This document shows positions 12,157 to 21,805 of a stretch of DNA of 64,000 nucleotides, in pieces. Every line of letters starts with the position of its first letter. Position 1 is the first letter of the stretch. The stretch is from the NCBI GenBank assembly GCA_902562135.1, contig CACESE010000004.1, positions 1 to 64,000 on the forward strand, in the 5' to 3' direction. The notes below the pieces were generated by a model that saw nothing but the letters and a program-made list of their open reading frames with translations, was not told the origin of the DNA and searched no databases. The stretch comes from an uncultured SAR86 cluster bacterium. GTDB lineage: Bacteria > Pseudomonadota > Gammaproteobacteria > Magnimaribacterales > AG-339-G14. The position numbers were made by a program, and so were the translations under genes.

Positions 12157-12399
12157 ATGATAAGAATCATATTAATAGCAGCCTTTGTTTTAGTAGCAGT
12201 TTTAATAATTGGAAATCTTTTAGCCAATAGAAATCAAAATAGTCCGAGAATCTTCAGTTACTTATTAGCTATTGTGATAGTGGCTTTGATTGCTGGCTTC
12301 GCAATTTGGTTATTGCCTCGCTTGGGGATTAATCTGTCTGGATTCTTTCAAAGAATTTTACCTTTAGTCAATTCACTAAGAGGGTTTTTACCCTTCTAA
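12157..12399 (+). CDS. Small two-helix membrane protein of unknown function
   Basis: Eighty residues if started at ATG 12157, 2 bp after the DUF3429 stop; a longer start at 12121 would overlap that gene without reason. Two strong hydrophobic helices (about residues 2-19 and 34-55) are separated by a polar loop NRNQNSPRIFS, followed by an amphipathic C-terminus with LPRLGINLSGFFQRILPL. The pattern suggests an inner membrane protein, but I do not recognise a family. Its last 12 bp overlap the convergent fba gene. It is the last gene of the ubiE-to-tat run. Confidence 0.7.
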   Translation: MIRIILIAAFVLVAVLIIGNLLANRNQNSPRIFSYLLAIVIVALIAGFAIWLLPRLGINLSGFFQRILPLVNSLRGFLPF

Positions 12400-13398
12400 T
12401 CGCTTATCCCATTGTCCAAGAGCCGCGAGTTTATTCATCTCAGCTCTATGTGAGAAAGCGTCTTGAGCAGATTGAGTGTTTCCTTCATCTCCCATCCAAG
12501 CTTTGAGAGCAGCTTGCTGGAGTGCTCGGCCATACGAAAAAGTAAGTTTCCAAGGATTGCCGCCCTTTTTATTCAGAGCATCTAAATTGGCTGTGGCGTC
12601 TAAATCAGATTGCCCGCCAGATAAAAAAGCAATGCCGGGTAACTCAGCGGGAACATTTTCTTTCAAACACTTCATAGTTAAGTCGGCAACTTCATCATGA
12701 GAAAGTTGGGAAATTGAGCTTTGTCCAGCTAGAACCATATTAGGTTTTAAAATTGTTCCTTTAATGTTTACACCTTTAGCCTCTAAATTTTTAAACAAAG
12801 AATCCAAACATCTAGAAGTAACATCATAGCAAGTCTCTGCAGAATGATTTCCATCCATCAATACTTCAGGCTCTACAATTGGAACCATATTGTGTTCTTG
12901 TACGATTTTTGCGTAATCAGATAACGCTTGCATATTTCCTTCTATGCACTCATTACTAGGCAAGCCCGATCCAATTTTTATCACTGCACGCCACTTAGTA
13001 AATTTTGCTCCAAGAGTCTCGTATTCTAGACAGCGATCTTCTAACCCTTCCAGTCCGCCTGTAAGTACTTCTTCTGTGTCGTTAATTGGCGTTACTCCTT
13101 TGTCAACTTTTATTCCAGGAAGTGCGCCAGTCGAAGAAATTACTTCTTTCAAAGGAGTGTCATCTGCAGCAGATTGTCTCAGTGTTTCATCAAATAAAAT
13201 AACTCCACTGATATTATCCTTCATACCTTTTGCACGAAATAATAATTCTCTATAGTCTCTTCTCGATGTTTCAGTCGATTCGGTATTAATTGCATCAAAC
13301 CTCTTGCCGATGGTAGGAGTGCTCTCATCGGCTGCTAAAAACCCTTTACCATCAGCAACCAGATATTGAGCAATCTCTTCTATATTTTCGAAATTCAT
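12388..13398 (-). CDS. fba: Class I fructose-bisphosphate aldolase
   Basis: Cleaves or forms fructose 1,6-bisphosphate from two triose phosphates. It is a class I (Schiff-base) aldolase: GFLAADESTPTIGKRF near the N-terminus and the Schiff-base lysine in GTILKPNMVL. The start is ATG 13398 (336 residues), because a strong GGGAGG ribosome site lies 7 bases upstream inside the end of pgk; an upstream in-frame codon would extend 14 residues into pgk. It is the third gene of tkt-pgk-fba, 2 bp after the pgk stop. Class I rather than class II here is typical of several marine gammaproteobacterial lineages. Confidence 0.95.
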   Translation of the reverse strand: MNFENIEEIAQYLVADGKGFLAADESTPTIGKRFDAINTESTETSRRDYRELLFRAKGMKDNISGVILFDETLRQSAADDTPLKEVISSTGALPGIKVDKGVTPINDTEEVLTGGLEGLEDRCLEYETLGAKFTKWRAVIKIGSGLPSNECIEGNMQALSDYAKIVQEHNMVPIVEPEVLMDGNHSAETCYDVTSRCLDSLFKNLEAKGVNIKGTILKPNMVLAGQSSISQLSHDEVADLTMKCLKENVPAELPGIAFLSGGQSDLDATANLDALNKKGGNPWKLTFSYGRALQQAALKAWMGDEGNTQSAQDAFSHRAEMNKLAALGQWDKRLEG

Positions 13399-13400
13399 TT

Positions 13401-14558
13401 TTAACCTCCCAAGTTTTTTTGATTTATTAATTCTAAGCACGGAAGAGAGCCAAGTTCTATATATTCAAGAAATGCTCCTCCTCCAGTAGAAGCATAGTCA
13501 ACCGAATTCATCATCTCAATTTTTGCAAAAGCTGCAAGGGTCTCTCCTCCACCAATTATTGTCATTGCATTAGATTCTGCAATTTTTTCTGCAATCCCTT
13601 CGGTTCCCTTTGAAAATTCATCTTCTTCGAATTTTCCAAGTGGACCATTCCAAACAATTGTATTTGCTTCGTCTATGTATTGACTAAAAGCTTCGACCGA
13701 TTGTTGACCAACATCAAAAATAATATCTTCATCGGATAATTCATTCACACTTTTTTCAACTATGCTCGATCCATTACTCACTACAACGAAAGTAGGGATA
13801 ACTATTTGCGGATGCTCAATTATTTTTTTTGCAACATCAAGATAACTTGGCTCAAATAAGGATTTACCAATATTTTTTCCTTGAGCAGCATAACAAGTAT
13901 TGGCCAATGCTCCTCCAACAATTAACCAATCACAATGATTAGTTAGAGACTCGATGACGTTTATTTTTGTTGAAATTTTTGACCCTCCAATTATGCCTAG
14001 CAAGGGTTTAGCAGGATTAAGTACAATTTTCTCAAGCGCATCCATCTCTTCTTCAATCAATAACCCAAAACACGCCTCTTTTATAAAGTTTACAATTCCA
14101 TATGTCGATGCTTGTTTTCGATGAGCAGTACCAAATGCATCCATGACAAAGATTTCACCTAACTGCCCTAATTTTTTTGAAAATTCTTCATTATTATTTT
14201 TTTCGCCTTCAAAAGATCTTATATTTTCAAGCATTGTAAGCGACTTGCTATTTTTCAACTCATCTAAAGATTTTACTAATTTGACTTCCTTTCCAAGCAA
14301 TTCACTCAATCTTTTTGCTACTGGAGCTAATGAGAATTCATCTGATATTGGATCATTTTCTGAAGGCCTTCCGAGATGAGTAAGAATTTTCAAGTTATCT
14401 GTTTGAGATAAAATTAATTCAATCGTTGGAATTGATCTCAGCAACCTTTCATCGTCCAGAAGAACACCGTTTTCTATTGGAACATTGTAGTCTACTCTTA
14501 GTACGACCGATTTTTTTTCAAAATTCTTCTTAGAGATAAAGCTTTTTTCAAAACTCAT
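13401..14558 (-). CDS. pgk: Phosphoglycerate kinase
   Basis: Transfers phosphate between 1,3-bisphosphoglycerate and ADP. Signatures are VVLRVDYNVPIENG at the N-terminus, the ILTHLGRPSE substrate loop, GGSKISTKI in the hinge region and GGGETLAAF near the C-terminal nucleotide site. At 385 residues it is normal. It overlaps tkt by 4 bp and precedes fba by 2 bp. The gap gene that normally sits between tkt and pgk is missing from this cluster, so glyceraldehyde-3-phosphate dehydrogenase must be encoded elsewhere. Confidence 0.97.
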   Translation of the reverse strand: MSFEKSFISKKNFEKKSVVLRVDYNVPIENGVLLDDERLLRSIPTIELILSQTDNLKILTHLGRPSENDPISDEFSLAPVAKRLSELLGKEVKLVKSLDELKNSKSLTMLENIRSFEGEKNNNEEFSKKLGQLGEIFVMDAFGTAHRKQASTYGIVNFIKEACFGLLIEEEMDALEKIVLNPAKPLLGIIGGSKISTKINVIESLTNHCDWLIVGGALANTCYAAQGKNIGKSLFEPSYLDVAKKIIEHPQIVIPTFVVVSNGSSIVEKSVNELSDEDIIFDVGQQSVEAFSQYIDEANTIVWNGPLGKFEEDEFSKGTEGIAEKIAESNAMTIIGGGETLAAFAKIEMMNSVDYASTGGGAFLEYIELGSLPCLELINQKNLGG

Positions 14559-16534
14559 CTGTTTAAAAGCTGTCTTGATAAAGTCAAAACATTTTCGATA
14601 GTGAACCCAAAATGTTCCAGAAGATCGTCTAAAGGAGCAGACTCTCCGTAAGAATTAATCCCCAAAACAAGATCTCCTTGATTTAAGTATTTATGCCAAA
14701 AATCTGGTTGGCCTGCTTCGATGACTAATTTTGGTGCGTCGCCCAAAACCTCGTACTTATAATCTTCGCTTTGCAAATCAAACAACTCAGTACATGGCAT
14801 TGAGACAACTTTGATATTTAAATTATCTTCTTGCAGAATTTCTGCAGCATCCACGGCGAGACCAACTTCAGAACCTGTGGCGATGATGGTTAAATCCTCC
14901 TGATCAGCAGCTTTTAAAACATAGCCGCCTTTTGAGATGTTTCCTAAATCATCTCTTACTTGAGGAGTTAAATTTTGTCTTGAAAGAACTAACGCGTGAG
15001 GGTTTTGTTCTGACTTGAGAGCGTGTTTCCATGCGAAAGTTGTTTCTATCCCATCACAAGGTCTCCAGGTAAAAACTCCTGGAGTTGCTCTTAACATGCT
15101 TACGTGTTCGACCGGCTGATGAGTAGGTCCATCTTCGCCAACTCCAATTGAATCATGAGTGTAAATATAAATAACTGGGAGCTTCATGAGAGCAGACATT
15201 CGTAAAGCATTTCTTGCATAATCAAGAAAAGTTAAAAAAGTTCCGCCGTAGGGTCTTATTCCACCATGTAAGTACATGCCATTCATAATTGCAGACATGC
15301 CGAATTCTCGAACGCCATAATTTAAATAGTTTCCTCCAGAATCCGGCTTCAAGACCTCAGAGCCCTTCCATTCAGTATTATTGGATGGAGATAGATCTGC
15401 TGAGCCTCCAATTAATTCTGGCAAAATAGGACCTAATGCATCTAAACACATGCCAGAACATTTTCTACTGGCATGACTAGTTTCGTCATCTTCGAAACTT
15501 TTGACCAAGCCTTCAATCGTCGAATCTAATTCAGAAGGTAACTCGCCCTTTGTAAGACGATCAAATAGTTGAAATTCTTCAGGGTATTTTTCTTTATATT
15601 TTTTTACTGATAGTTCCCAAGCATTTTCCTTCTCTGCGCCCTTTTTTTCTTGATTCCATCCAGAATAAACTTCATCTGGAATTTCAAAAGTATCAAAACT
15701 CCAATTGAGATTTTTTCTTGTAAGCAAAACTTCTTCTTCTCCTAATGCAGCGCCGTGAACACCTGCGGTTCCGGCTTTGTTTGGTGAACCCTTGCCGATT
15801 ATAGTTTTGCAGCAAATTAGAGTGGGTTTATCTGATAATTTTGCTTCGGTAATTGCTGCATCTACTGCTGCTTCGTTATGACCATCTATTTTCGGAATAA
15901 CATGCCAGCCATAACTCTCAAATCTTTTTGCCGTATCATCTGTAAACCACCCAGCTACTTCGCCGTCAATGCTAATATCGTTGTCATCGTATAAAACGAT
16001 CAATTTATTTAGTTTATGGGTTCCAGCGTATGAGCAAGCTTCGTGCGAAATTCCTTCCATTAAATCTCCATCCCCACAAAAAACGTAAGTGTGGTGATCA
16101 ATTAATTCCAGATCAAATTTATTAAATTTATGGGCTAATATTTTTTCTGCTAACGCCATCCCTACCGCATTCGCCAGTCCCTGTCCTAAAGGACCAGTAG
16201 TAGTCTCAACTCCTGGAGTTACGTCGCATTCTGGGTGGCCAGGAGTTTTAGAGCCTAGTTTTCTAAAATTTTTTAATTCCTCAATAGGTAAATCATAGCC
16301 AGTGAGATGTAAAAGAGAATAAAGTAACATCGACCCGTGCCCGTTAGATAAAACAAATCTATCTCTATTAAACCATTCAGGATTTTTAGGGTTATGGTTC
16401 AAATGTTTTGTCCATAAGACCAAAGCAATTTCTGCCATTCCCATAGGCATTCCCGGATGACCGCATTTTGCTGCTTGCACAGCATCCATGGATAGCGCCC
16501 TGACGGCGTCTGCTAAATTTACTTTATCGGACAT
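14555..16534 (-). CDS. tkt: Transketolase
   Basis: Thiamine-diphosphate enzyme of the non-oxidative pentose phosphate pathway. The N-terminal domain has GHPGMPMGMAEIALVLW and the TPP/Mg site GDGDLMEGISHEA...DDNDISIDG; the middle domain has the catalytic FLTFLDYARNALRM and THDSIGVGEDGPTHQPVEH. The 659-residue length is typical. It is the first gene of tkt-pgk-fba and is divergent from metK across a 68 bp spacer containing a perfect dyad, which may control both directions. Confidence 0.97.
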   Translation of the reverse strand: MSDKVNLADAVRALSMDAVQAAKCGHPGMPMGMAEIALVLWTKHLNHNPKNPEWFNRDRFVLSNGHGSMLLYSLLHLTGYDLPIEELKNFRKLGSKTPGHPECDVTPGVETTTGPLGQGLANAVGMALAEKILAHKFNKFDLELIDHHTYVFCGDGDLMEGISHEACSYAGTHKLNKLIVLYDDNDISIDGEVAGWFTDDTAKRFESYGWHVIPKIDGHNEAAVDAAITEAKLSDKPTLICCKTIIGKGSPNKAGTAGVHGAALGEEEVLLTRKNLNWSFDTFEIPDEVYSGWNQEKKGAEKENAWELSVKKYKEKYPEEFQLFDRLTKGELPSELDSTIEGLVKSFEDDETSHASRKCSGMCLDALGPILPELIGGSADLSPSNNTEWKGSEVLKPDSGGNYLNYGVREFGMSAIMNGMYLHGGIRPYGGTFLTFLDYARNALRMSALMKLPVIYIYTHDSIGVGEDGPTHQPVEHVSMLRATPGVFTWRPCDGIETTFAWKHALKSEQNPHALVLSRQNLTPQVRDDLGNISKGGYVLKAADQEDLTIIATGSEVGLAVDAAEILQEDNLNIKVVSMPCTELFDLQSEDYKYEVLGDAPKLVIEAGQPDFWHKYLNQGDLVLGINSYGESAPLDDLLEHFGFTIENVLTLSRQLLNR

Positions 16535-16561
16535 TAATCAAATGATATTTTCTATTAAAAG

Positions 16562-16588
16562 GAGAGAATATCATAGTAGAATTCTCTC
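16562..16588. promoter_or_regulatory. Perfect 8+8 bp dyad in the tkt/metK divergent spacer
   Basis: GAGAGAAT, then eleven bases, then ATTCTCTC, an exact inverted repeat filling the middle of the 68 bp spacer between divergent tkt and metK. The half-site spacing of about 19 bp centre to centre (nearly two helical turns) is right for a dimeric repressor or activator. Its interior also contains TATCAT (plus strand) and TATGAT (minus strand), possible -10 boxes for the two genes, so a bound protein would block both. The regulator is unknown. Confidence 0.5.
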
Positions 16589-16602
16589 TCGTTTTTAAAT
16601 TT

Positions 16603-17760
16603 ATGTCCGAATACAAAACTTTCACATCTGAATCAGTTTCTGAAGGTCATCCAGATAAACTGGCAGACCAAATTTCAGACGCCATACTCGATGCTTTTTT
16701 GAAAGATGATCCAGATTCTAGGGTCGCTTGTGAAACATTAGTTAAAACTGATTTAGTTGTCATTGCTGGTGAAATTTCTTCCAATGCAAAACCAGACTTG
16801 GAAAGCGTGGTGAGATCAGTGATCAATGAGGTGGGATATGACAACGATGAAGTTGGGTTTAACGGATCAAAGGTTGAAATTGTTAACGCAATTGGAATGC
16901 AGTCTAATGACATTGCTCAAGGAGTAAACGAAGGTACTGGAACTGACACTGACCAAGGCGCAGGAGATCAAGGCTTGATGTTTGGCTACGCTACTAATGA
17001 AACAAGTGTTTTAATGCCAGCGCCAATTACTTTTTCGCACCTGTTGGTGAAAAAACAAGCGGAAGTCAGAAAAAATAAGGTGCTTCCTTGGTTGAGGCCT
17101 GATGCAAAAAGTCAGTTGAGTTTCGTTTACGATGAAGCTGGGAAACCTTCTTATATTTCTGCTGTAGTTCTATCAACTCAACACGATGAAAATGTAAGTT
17201 TTTCTGATTTGGAGGAAGGTGTCAGAAAAGAAATAATAGAAAAAGTACTGCCTTCTGAATGGCTGACGTCAGACACAAAGGTGTATATCAACCCAACCGG
17301 AAGATTTGTCATTGGAGGGCCTGTTGGTGATTGTGGTCTAACAGGACGAAAAATAATTGTTGATACTTATGGTGGAATGGCAAGACATGGAGGCGGAGCA
17401 TTTTCTGGCAAAGATCCATCAAAAGTTGACCGTTCTGCAGCTTATGCTGGAAGATATGTTGCTAAAAATGTGGTCGCTGCTGGACTTGCAGAAAAATGTG
17501 AGATTCAAGTTTCTTATGCTATTGGAATTGCAGAACCAACTTCAATTAGTATTAACACTTTTGGAACCAATGCTATTCCTGAAGAAGAAATTGCGAACTT
17601 AGTTTCAGAGAATTTTGAACTTAAACCGAAAGAATTAATCCAAATGTTAGATTTAAAAAAACCAATTTATCAAAAGACGGCTGCCTATGGTCATTTCGGT
17701 CGAGATGATAAAGAATTTTCTTGGGAAATGACTAATAAAACTGACAAAATAAAAAAATAA
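16603..17760 (+). CDS. metK: S-adenosylmethionine synthetase
   Basis: Makes SAM from methionine and ATP. The N-terminal [20 protein letters not shown] carries the catalytic His and metal ligands; the P-loop-like [19 protein letters not shown] is complete. The 385 residues match the family. It is followed 2 bp later by ahcY, so synthesis of SAM and disposal of its product S-adenosylhomocysteine are co-transcribed. No SAM riboswitch is possible in the 68 bp upstream spacer; control probably acts through the dyad at 16562. Confidence 0.97.
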   Translation: MSEYKTFTSESVSEGHPDKLADQISDAILDAFLKDDPDSRVACETLVKTDLVVIAGEISSNAKPDLESVVRSVINEVGYDNDEVGFNGSKVEIVNAIGMQSNDIAQGVNEGTGTDTDQGAGDQGLMFGYATNETSVLMPAPITFSHLLVKKQAEVRKNKVLPWLRPDAKSQLSFVYDEAGKPSYISAVVLSTQHDENVSFSDLEEGVRKEIIEKVLPSEWLTSDTKVYINPTGRFVIGGPVGDCGLTGRKIIVDTYGGMARHGGGAFSGKDPSKVDRSAAYAGRYVAKNVVAAGLAEKCEIQVSYAIGIAEPTSISINTFGTNAIPEEEIANLVSENFELKPKELIQMLDLKKPIYQKTAAYGHFGRDDKEFSWEMTNKTDKIKK

Positions 17761-17762
17761 AT

Positions 17763-19139
17763 ATGAAATTTGAAGATTATAAAGTAGCAGACATCAACCT
17801 TGCTGAGTTTGGCCGCAAAGAGATAGCCCTTGCAGAAGCTGAAATGCCTGCGCTCATGAAGTTGCGACAAAAGTATGGAGACAGCAAACCCCTGACTGGA
17901 GCAAAAATAATGGGCTGTATACATATGACCATTCAAACAGCAGTTTTGATAGAAACTCTAGTAGCTCTTGGAGCTTCGGTAAGATGGTCTTCTTGTAATA
18001 TTTTTTCAACACAAGATCATGCCGCTGCAGCTATTGCAGCCTCTGAGATTCCTGTCTTTGCATGGAAAGGCATGAATGAAGAAGAATTCAACTGGTGTAT
18101 TGAACAAACCATTCTTGAAGACGGTTCGCCATGGAACGCCAACATGATTTTAGATGATGGCGGTGATTTGACCGCAATGGTTCATGAAAAGTATCCAGAC
18201 ATGCTTAACAATATTCATGGCATATCTGAAGAAACTACCACTGGAGTTCATCGCCTCTGGGAGATGTTAGAGAAAGGCGAATTGAAAGTACCTGCTATAA
18301 ATGTAAACGATTCTGTCACTAAGTCTAAAAATGACAATAAATACGGTTGCCGCCATAGTTTAAATGATGCAATTAAAAGAGGGACCGATATGTTATTGGC
18401 TGGAAGAAAAGCTTTAGTCTTTGGTTATGGAGATGTTGGTAAAGGATCAGCAATGAGTCTTAGACAAGAAGGCATGGTAGTTAGAATTTCTGAAATAGAT
18501 CCTATCTGTGCCATGCAAGCTTGTATGGATGGCTATGAAGTTGTCTCGCCTTACGTCGATGGAATTAACACAAAGAAAGATGAATGCATTAATAAAAGTC
18601 TTTTAGCAGACACCGACGTTGTCGTAACAGCAACTGGAAATGTCAATGTTTGCGATAGATTAATTTTAGATAACTTAAAGTCTGGAACAATGGTTTGTAA
18701 CATCGGTCATTTCGATAACGAAATTGACACTCAATTCATGCGTGATAATTGGCACTGGGAAGAAATAAAACCTCAAGTACATAAAGTCTCCAAGACGAAA
18801 GGCGATTCTGACAATTACATTATCCTGTTAGCAGAAGGCAGATTAGTTAATCTAGGAAATGCGACCGGTCATCCTTCGCGAATAATGGATGGATCCTTTG
18901 CAAATCAGGTACTCGCTCAGATGTTTCTTTACAAACAAGCCTTTGCTTCTCTCAATGACGAAGAAAAAAAGAAAGAGCTGCTAAAAGTAGAAGTTTTACC
19001 CATGGAACTTGATGAAGAGGTTGCTCAGTACATGGTTGAAGGATTTGGCGGAGTTGTCACCAAACTTACTAAAGATCAAGCCAATTACATAAACGTTGAT
19101 GTTAAAGGCCCTTACAAACCAAAATCTTATAAGTACTAA
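17763..19139 (+). CDS. ahcY: Adenosylhomocysteinase (SAH hydrolase)
   Basis: NAD-dependent hydrolysis of S-adenosylhomocysteine to homocysteine and adenosine, relieving product inhibition of methyltransferases. Signatures: [13 protein letters not shown] and [14 protein letters not shown] in the substrate domain, [14 protein letters not shown] in the NAD-binding domain, and the lysine/tyrosine-rich C-terminus ending PKSYKY. At 458 residues it matches the bacterial form with the usual insertion. It shares one base with argH. Use of SahH instead of the Pfs/LuxS route is common in marine gammaproteobacteria. Confidence 0.97.
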   Translation: MKFEDYKVADINLAEFGRKEIALAEAEMPALMKLRQKYGDSKPLTGAKIMGCIHMTIQTAVLIETLVALGASVRWSSCNIFSTQDHAAAAIAASEIPVFAWKGMNEEEFNWCIEQTILEDGSPWNANMILDDGGDLTAMVHEKYPDMLNNIHGISEETTTGVHRLWEMLEKGELKVPAINVNDSVTKSKNDNKYGCRHSLNDAIKRGTDMLLAGRKALVFGYGDVGKGSAMSLRQEGMVVRISEIDPICAMQACMDGYEVVSPYVDGINTKKDECINKSLLADTDVVVTATGNVNVCDRLILDNLKSGTMVCNIGHFDNEIDTQFMRDNWHWEEIKPQVHKVSKTKGDSDNYIILLAEGRLVNLGNATGHPSRIMDGSFANQVLAQMFLYKQAFASLNDEEKKKELLKVEVLPMELDEEVAQYMVEGFGGVVTKLTKDQANYINVDVKGPYKPKSYKY

Positions 19140-20524
19140 TGGTTAAAAAAAATCGAAGTTGGGGCGGCCGATTTAAACAAGAGACAGCCAAAAATGCTTT
19201 GGCATTTTCTAATTCCATCGAAATTGATAAAACTTTTTACTTAGAAGATATTCAAGGATCAATTGCCTATGCTGAAGCTTTAGTCAAAGCAAAAGTTTTG
19301 AAATCTTCGGAATTCAAAAAAATTAAGTCTGGCCTCAATCAAATACAAAAAAAAATCAATTCGAATAAATTTAACTGGAACAAAAGCCTTGAGGATGTGC
19401 ACATGAACATCGAAGCTGCTTTAGAAAAAAATATTGGCGACGTTGCAAAAAAACTTCACACAGGTAGATCTAGAAACGATCAAGTGATAACCGACTTAAA
19501 ACTTTACATGCTGAAAAAGTCTGAGGAAATTAAAACTTCGCTCAGAGAGTTAATGAAGTCATTGGTCCAAAAAGCTGAACCTGAGACTGAAACCTTAATA
19601 CCTGGCTTCACGCACTTACAAATCGCTCAACCTGTTTCGTTAGGTCATCACTTAATGGCTTATTATGAAATGTTTAAAAGAGATCTAAACCGTTTTGAAT
19701 TCTCTGATGCATCGCTTAGCACCTTGCCTTTAGGTTCAGGGGCTCTTGCCGGAAACCGATTTAAAATAGATCGAAAAAAAATAGCCAAAAGCTTAGGCTT
19801 TAAAGCGATTACTCAAAATTCTATTGACGCAGTTAGCGACAGAGACTTCATTGCGGAGATGCTTTTTAATATAAGTTTAACTTCTATTCACTTATCAAGA
19901 ATCGCTGAAGAATTTATCATTTGGTCGTCTTCGCAATTTAATTATCTTCAATTACCTGAAGAACTTTGTACTGGCTCTTCTATCATGCCGCAGAAAAAAA
20001 ATCCGGACATGGCAGAATTGGTTCGCGGAGGAGCAGCAAAAACAATTGGAAATTTAGTCGCCCTATTAAGTTTGTTGAAAAATCAACCTTTGGCTTACAA
20101 CCGCGACAACCAAGAAGACAAAGCTCCACTTTTTGCCTCCATAGATTACGTCTTAAGCGCAATTGATATCACTTCTGCAATGGTAGCAGGAGCTCAATTT
20201 AATATTGATGAAATGTTAAATGACGTATTCGATGGGCATATATGCGCCACTGATTTTGCTGAGTATTTAGTTCTCAAAGGGCTGCCATTTAGAGAAGCTC
20301 ATAACATCACTGGAAAAGCAGTTCAGCTGGCTGAAAAAAAAGATGCTTTATTAATTGAACTACCATTGATCGAATTAAAAAAATTATCCAAAAAAATTGA
20401 GGAAGATGTTTATAAATACTTAGATCCCATGGCATCAATTTCAGCTAAAACAAGTATCGGTGGAACCGCTCCGTCCCAGGTGAAAAAGCAAATTATTAAA
20501 GCTAAAATAGATTTAAATTTATAA
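19139..20524 (+). CDS. argH: Argininosuccinate lyase
   Basis: Last step of arginine synthesis: argininosuccinate to arginine and fumarate. The fumarase/aspartase superfamily signature GSSIMPQKKNPD is present with its catalytic serine loop, together with TGRSRNDQV and the HLQIAQPVSLGHH region holding the general-acid histidine. It has 461 residues, as expected. It starts one base inside the ahcY stop and is followed 4 bp later by an Old Yellow Enzyme gene, so metK-ahcY-argH-OYE is likely one transcript; the functional link is not obvious. Confidence 0.96.
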   Translation: MVKKNRSWGGRFKQETAKNALAFSNSIEIDKTFYLEDIQGSIAYAEALVKAKVLKSSEFKKIKSGLNQIQKKINSNKFNWNKSLEDVHMNIEAALEKNIGDVAKKLHTGRSRNDQVITDLKLYMLKKSEEIKTSLRELMKSLVQKAEPETETLIPGFTHLQIAQPVSLGHHLMAYYEMFKRDLNRFEFSDASLSTLPLGSGALAGNRFKIDRKKIAKSLGFKAITQNSIDAVSDRDFIAEMLFNISLTSIHLSRIAEEFIIWSSSQFNYLQLPEELCTGSSIMPQKKNPDMAELVRGGAAKTIGNLVALLSLLKNQPLAYNRDNQEDKAPLFASIDYVLSAIDITSAMVAGAQFNIDEMLNDVFDGHICATDFAEYLVLKGLPFREAHNITGKAVQLAEKKDALLIELPLIELKKLSKKIEEDVYKYLDPMASISAKTSIGGTAPSQVKKQIIKAKIDLNL

Positions 20525-20528
20525 ATCT

Positions 20529-21623
20529 ATGGAAGTATTTTTTAAACCAATAACAGTCAACAAACTCACTATTCCTAATCGCTTTGCGATGGCACCAATG
20601 ACACGAAGCAGATCGCCTGACGGTGTACCCGGTGAAAACGTAAGGGATTATTATCAGCGCAGAGCAGCTGGTGAGGTTGGTTTAATTATCACTGAAGGAG
20701 TTGAAGTAAGTCACCCTTCTTCCAGCGGTTATCCAGACGTTCCGGGTTTTAGAGACAAAGCCGATGAGGGATGGAAGCAAGTGATAGATGCCGTGCATAG
20801 TGAAGGCTCCAAGATATTTCCTCAACTTTGGCACGTAGGAGCTTTTCGAAAACCTGGCATGGCTCCAGACCCAGAAGTGCCTGGCTACACTCCTTCTGGA
20901 CTAGTCAATGCAAATAAAAAAGCAGCACACGAAATGACAGCGGAAGATGTGGAAATGTTAATCGATTGCTTTGTCGGTGACATCGTAAAGATTAAGGATC
21001 TTGGTTTTGATGGCGTAGAGTTACATGGCGCGCACGGTTATTTGATAGATAATTTTTTTTGGGAAGGCACTAATCAAAGAGCTGACGGCTTTGGTGGTTC
21101 TATTGATAAACGAACAGCATTTGCTTGTGAAATTGTGAAACGAGCCAGAGCTAAAGTTGGTGAAGACTTTCCTATCGCCATAAGATTTTCTCAGTGGAAA
21201 CAACAAGACTTTGAGGCCAAGCTGGCTTATACCGAAGAAGATCTTAAAACTTTCTTGATGCCATTGGTTGACGCTGGCATTGATATGTTCCATGCAAGCA
21301 ATAGAAGATATTGGGAGCCTGAATTTGAAGGTTCAAATCTTAATCTCGCCGGTTGGACGAAAAAGCTTACTGGAATCCCTACGATTACCGTTGGTAGTGT
21401 AGGATTAAAATCAGATTTTATTGGTTTATACGCTGGAGATGATGCTGTGGAGTCTCAATCCATTGATGACTTAATAAAAAGAATGGAGAGCGACGAATTT
21501 GATATGGTTGCCATCGGTAGAGCTTTACTTTCAGACCCAGAATGGGTGAAGAAAGTTAAAACCGGTGATTTCGAAGCAATTATTCCTTTCGAAAAAAAAT
21601 ACGCATCTGAAGTATATTTTTAA
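20529..21623 (+). CDS. Old Yellow Enzyme family NADH:flavin oxidoreductase
   Basis: FMN-dependent ene-reductase of the OYE/NemA type, a TIM barrel of 364 residues. Visible: the N-terminal FMN region NRFAMAPMTRSRS, the active-site HGAHGYLIDNFFW with its two histidines, the NQRADGFGGSIDKR loop, and the late IGRALLSDPEWV that closes the barrel. Such enzymes reduce activated double bonds, nitro compounds or quinone-like electrophiles; the natural substrate is unknown. It fits with the glutathione transferase and quinone oxidoreductases elsewhere in the window as electrophile defence. Confidence 0.9.
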   Translation: MEVFFKPITVNKLTIPNRFAMAPMTRSRSPDGVPGENVRDYYQRRAAGEVGLIITEGVEVSHPSSSGYPDVPGFRDKADEGWKQVIDAVHSEGSKIFPQLWHVGAFRKPGMAPDPEVPGYTPSGLVNANKKAAHEMTAEDVEMLIDCFVGDIVKIKDLGFDGVELHGAHGYLIDNFFWEGTNQRADGFGGSIDKRTAFACEIVKRARAKVGEDFPIAIRFSQWKQQDFEAKLAYTEEDLKTFLMPLVDAGIDMFHASNRRYWEPEFEGSNLNLAGWTKKLTGIPTITVGSVGLKSDFIGLYAGDDAVESQSIDDLIKRMESDEFDMVAIGRALLSDPEWVKKVKTGDFEAIIPFEKKYASEVYF

Positions 21624-21679
21624 TTTTTTAAAAACCTATCTTCTTCTTTTCTGTCTAAAATTCTTTAACGTTAGTGCAG

Positions 21680-21685
21680 TATAAT
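21680..21685 (+). promoter_or_regulatory. Candidate -10 box for the lptM-lysA operon
   Basis: TATAAT followed by GTGAAG and the lptM ATG at 21692. The spacing predicts transcription beginning at or next to the start codon, so the message may be leaderless; GAAG is too close to work well as a ribosome site. No good -35 hexamer is seen 16-18 bp upstream. The geometry is identical to that before coaD. Confidence 0.5.
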
Positions 21686-21691
21686 GTGAAG

Positions 21692-21805
21692 ATGAAAAGG
21701 GTTTGTTTAATCTTAATTTGTTTGTCAGCAGTGACTTTTGTCTCATGCGGGATTAAAGGACCTTTAACTTTGCCGACCAACAACGAAACTGAATATGCGT
21801 CCTGA
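21692..21805 (+). CDS. lptM: LptM (YifL/LppL-type) small lipoprotein
   Basis: A 37-residue lipoprotein. A short signal peptide with a hydrophobic core (VCLILICLSAVTFV) ends in a lipobox with Cys19, followed by GIKGPLTLP, which matches the conserved CGxKGPLYxP motif of LptM. In E. coli LptM binds the LptD-BamA complex and helps LptD disulfide maturation. The gene sits directly upstream of lysA (11 bp overlap) and dapF, the standard location in gammaproteobacteria. It is easily missed by gene callers because of its size. It has a long-range functional partner here: the DsbA/DsbB system also in this window. Confidence 0.9.
   Translation: MKRVCLILICLSAVTFVSCGIKGPLTLPTNNETEYAS

Noticed and set aside
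16535-16602. SAM or SAH riboswitch upstream of metK
   Set aside because: The spacer is only 68 bp and contains no multi-helix arrangement beyond the simple dyad; ahcY lies 2 bp after metK with no leader.
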